A stretch of 61,629 nucleotides of DNA. Origin: Candidatus Poribacteria bacterium. GTDB lineage: Bacteria; Poribacteria; WGA-4E; WGA-3G. The stretch's first letter is position 1, and every line of letters begins with the position of its first letter. The position numbers and the translations under genes were made by a program. This document shows positions 59,834-61,629 of the stretch, piece after piece. The stretch spans positions 104,268 through 165,896 of the forward strand of contig VXMD01000031.1 in NCBI GenBank assembly GCA_009841255.1. The letters run 5' to 3'. The notes under the pieces are model-generated. The model saw only the letters and a list, made by a program, of their open reading frames with translations, was not told the origin of the DNA and ran no database searches.

Positions 59834-60060
59834 CGTTACTTCCTCCCAATATTTAGCGTGAGCGTGCTTGAAACGCACATCTATAGTGTTGAAATTCATC
59901 TTTAAGTTACATTATGATACCCTATGCAGTATAAAGTCGCAAGAGAAAATGAGGCGGTGGGTGTCGGAAGAGTTCAACTTGTAGATTGGAGGGTACATAG
60001 ACGCGCCTGGACATCTCGCCACGCGCGTCTATAGGTGTTAGTTAGAAAAGGATGTGATTA

Positions 60061-60828
60061 TTACCTGATATGCTGCGTTGCTTTAAGATGTCCCCAAGTT
60101 GTACCCAGTTTGTCTTTCGGATCAACTGCCAAATAATTTACATATCCTTTGTCCATTAATTCTTGGATATCTTCCTGTTCGAGTGCCGAATGGAAAATCA
60201 TGACTTCGTCCATGAGACCCGGGAAAAAGTTTCCACCTGGATCCCAGACACCGCATCCACCGATGTTAACGTCAAAGGGAGCTGCGCCGTGATTCGCCCA
60301 CTTCCCCTTCTGCTCAACGTAATCACCATCGATATACGTATGGACGTAATCCTGTGTAGCGACACACCCGACGTGATGCCATTTACCATCACCATGTTTG
60401 TGTTTTCAAGGATTATTCGTCAAGCCAGCCGACGGGGTCCAGAGGCTAAGTTCATTCGTCGTAATAAAACCGAACTCGGGTGCATTGTTCTGTCCCACGA
60501 GTCCAGTACGGCCAGGCGGCGGGGACGTGGTTTGTATCCATGAAAGAATAGTGAATTCTTCGAGAGCCTCAAGAAGTTTCGCTCCCGTCTTGACACAACC
60601 GGCTTTTCCATCAAATTCGAGTGCTTTACCGAATTTTCCATCCACCCATTTGGATTTGACGACTTCGCCATCGTTTCCTTCACCCGATATGTCTTCAGCG
60701 ACTCCCCCTTTGCCTTCATCAAAGAGCCAGATACCGACGGCTGTCGAAAAATCAATCTCAGCGGTACTGATATGAACAGTGATGAGACTGAGACACATCA
60801 CACACAGTGTTAATAATACTTTTTTCAT
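60061..60828 (-). pseudogene. Secreted LamG-domain protein, copy 2, interrupted by an in-frame TGA
   Basis: The gene aligns end to end with the LamG protein at 59.1 kb, beginning with the signal peptide MKKVLLTLCVMCLSLITVHI. The first 140 codons end at TGA (60408-60406) where copy 1 has Trp (PWEYKHDD against P-stop-KHKHGD). The frame resumes at once with the same homology and closes TTWGHLKATQHIR and TAA at 60063-60061. So there is one nonsense change and no frameshift. It may be a pseudogene, a read-through gene or a sequencing error. Since selD here shows that UGA-selenocysteine exists, Sec insertion was considered, but it would replace a Trp and is unlikely. Confidence 0.85.
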
Positions 60829-60975
60829 AGTCTTCCTTCTTAGGTTTACCGAGAGCGTGCTTAAAACACGCACCTACGGGATTGAAATTCATTCTTATAC
60901 TTCTAATTATAATAGCGTATATAACACGAAATTGCAACAAAAAACCTGATGTAGACGCAGTTTGATGCATATCCG

Positions 60976-61440
60976 TTAAACCACCGAAGGATGCAGGATT
61001 TCTTCATCGATTCGACGATATTCGTAGCGTTCATCGGGTGCAAACACGATCTCTAATTCACGCTGGGCACTCCTTGGAGAGTCGGATGCGTGCACAACGT
61101 TATGCGTAATATTAATTGAAAAATCGCCTCGGATGCTTCCGGGTTGCGATTTCTTTGGATCGGTCTCCCCGTTAAGGATGCGTACCATTTCTATTGCGCC
61201 GCGCCCTTCAACCGCCAAGGCGACAATGGGTGCTGAAGTCATGAATTCGATAAGTACATCGTAAAAGGATTTGCCTTGATGGACGGCGTAGAGTTTTTCT
61301 GCTGTGTCGCGTGGGAGCTGCAGCAATTTCATTCCAACGATTTTGAGTCCTTTGTGTTCATAGCGGGCAATGACTTCACCGATAAGCCCACGTTGAACAC
61401 CGTCCGGTTTGATAAGAACCAATGTTTGTTCTGTCTCCAT
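60976..61440 (-). CDS. ndk: Nucleoside diphosphate kinase
   Basis: 154 residues, at the long end of the family. Near the start: TLVLIKPDGVQRGLIGEVIA; then YAVHQGKSFYDVLIEFMTSA, GSIRGDFSINITHNVVHASD with the catalytic His (NVVHASD) and SPRSAQRELEIVFAP. It regenerates NTPs from NDPs with ATP. The start follows a GGAGG site. A near-consensus promoter lies at 61534-61563 on the same strand. Confidence 0.97.
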   Translation of the reverse strand: METEQTLVLIKPDGVQRGLIGEVIARYEHKGLKIVGMKLLQLPRDTAEKLYAVHQGKSFYDVLIEFMTSAPIVALAVEGRGAIEMVRILNGETDPKKSQPGSIRGDFSINITHNVVHASDSPRSAQRELEIVFAPDERYEYRRIDEEILHPSVV

Positions 61441-61533
61441 AGTCCCTCCATTTTAACCTATGCGCGCCTATACAGCGCACTTGTATTAATGCTTTACGAT
61501 ACAAGCATTCGGGCTTGACAGCAAGCCACTTTA

Positions 61534-61563
61534 AGTATACCATATTTTTTACGGTGTTTTCAA
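61534..61563 (-). promoter_or_regulatory. Sigma-70-type promoter of ndk
   Basis: Minus strand TTGAAA (61563-61558), 18 bases, TATACT (61539-61534), about 95 bases before the ATG of ndk. Confidence 0.6.
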
Positions 61564-61629
61564 TTTTATTTGGATGTGTAAATATAGTGGATTCATTAAT
61601 TACTTATACATCTGTATAATATCTTCAAG

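Noticed and set aside
60406-60408. Selenocysteine codon in LamG copy 2
   Set aside because: The homologous residue is Trp in the paralogue and no SECIS-like hairpin or redox motif is visible.

Overview
This 61.6 kb window looks like a chromosomal piece of a Gram-negative (two-membrane) bacterium of Candidatus Poribacteria type. That assignment is inference. It rests on the outer-membrane Omp85/TamB pair, three secreted LamG-domain proteins sharing a C-terminal motif of the form AVDPxGxLxxxWGxLK, a secreted FG-GAP/UnbV protein paired with a TPR protein, and a very high load of short dispersed repeats. No rRNA, tRNA, CRISPR array or intact transposase was found.

Layout. (1) 1-1.0 kb: permease of a nucleoside/sugar ABC transporter. 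(2) 1.2-12.3 kb, minus strand: tlyA, a TamB-like giant and a seven-POTRA Omp85 protein, transcribed in that order from a good promoter at 12.5 kb. (3) 12.5-14.9 kb, minus: an MscS-type channel and CorA. (4) 15.3-23.9 kb, minus: an HD (SpoT-like) hydrolase, a sugar isomerase, selD, pyrE, ymdB, xseA, xseB, dxs; selD is a selenoprotein with an in-frame UGA at codon 17. (5) 24-30 kb: accessory genes (four-helix S23-type protein, M81 peptidase, LamG protein, GNAT, a small hypothetical, a HEPN-like protein). (6) 30-34.5 kb: a large N6-adenine methylase of type ISP form and an acidic hypothetical protein behind a perfect palindrome. (7) 34.5-42.3 kb: heparinase-like protein, two STAS proteins, a VOC protein, QueE, an amidohydrolase, a membrane-anchored hypothetical, an APH-like kinase. 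(8) 42.4-43.0 kb: two promoters, a hairpin terminator and a structured RNA resembling a HEARO/omega RNA with no iscB beside it, then the rpsB promoter and leader. (9) 43-53 kb, plus: rpsB-tsf-frr-cdsA-dxr-rseP, family 4 uracil-DNA glycosylase, priA; pyrH and uppS are missing from this otherwise classic cluster. (10) 53-59 kb: aldolase-like protein, ATP-grasp ligase, CRTAC1-type protein and TPR protein. (11) 59-61.5 kb, minus: two LamG paralogues (one with an internal stop) and ndk.

The most striking property of the window is its repeats. Degenerate heptamer tracts (core AACTGRT or its complement), a mobile-looking element with CCTTGCGGTTCGGTCAGGT ends, and several REP-like palindromes fill most intergenic gaps, often exactly from stop codon to start codon. 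The same material is inserted in frame in coding sequences (tamB three times, tlyA, the TPR gene, the methylase, the CRTAC1 gene). Four of these in-gene copies carry a hairpin with a 24-nt loop and stems that change sequence but keep pairing.

Functionally the window mixes housekeeping (translation, isoprenoid precursor synthesis by dxs and dxr, phospholipid synthesis, envelope assembly, DNA repair and replication restart) with secreted binding proteins and a small defence-like neighbourhood. All functional calls are by recognition of motifs in the translated sequence; no database search was run.
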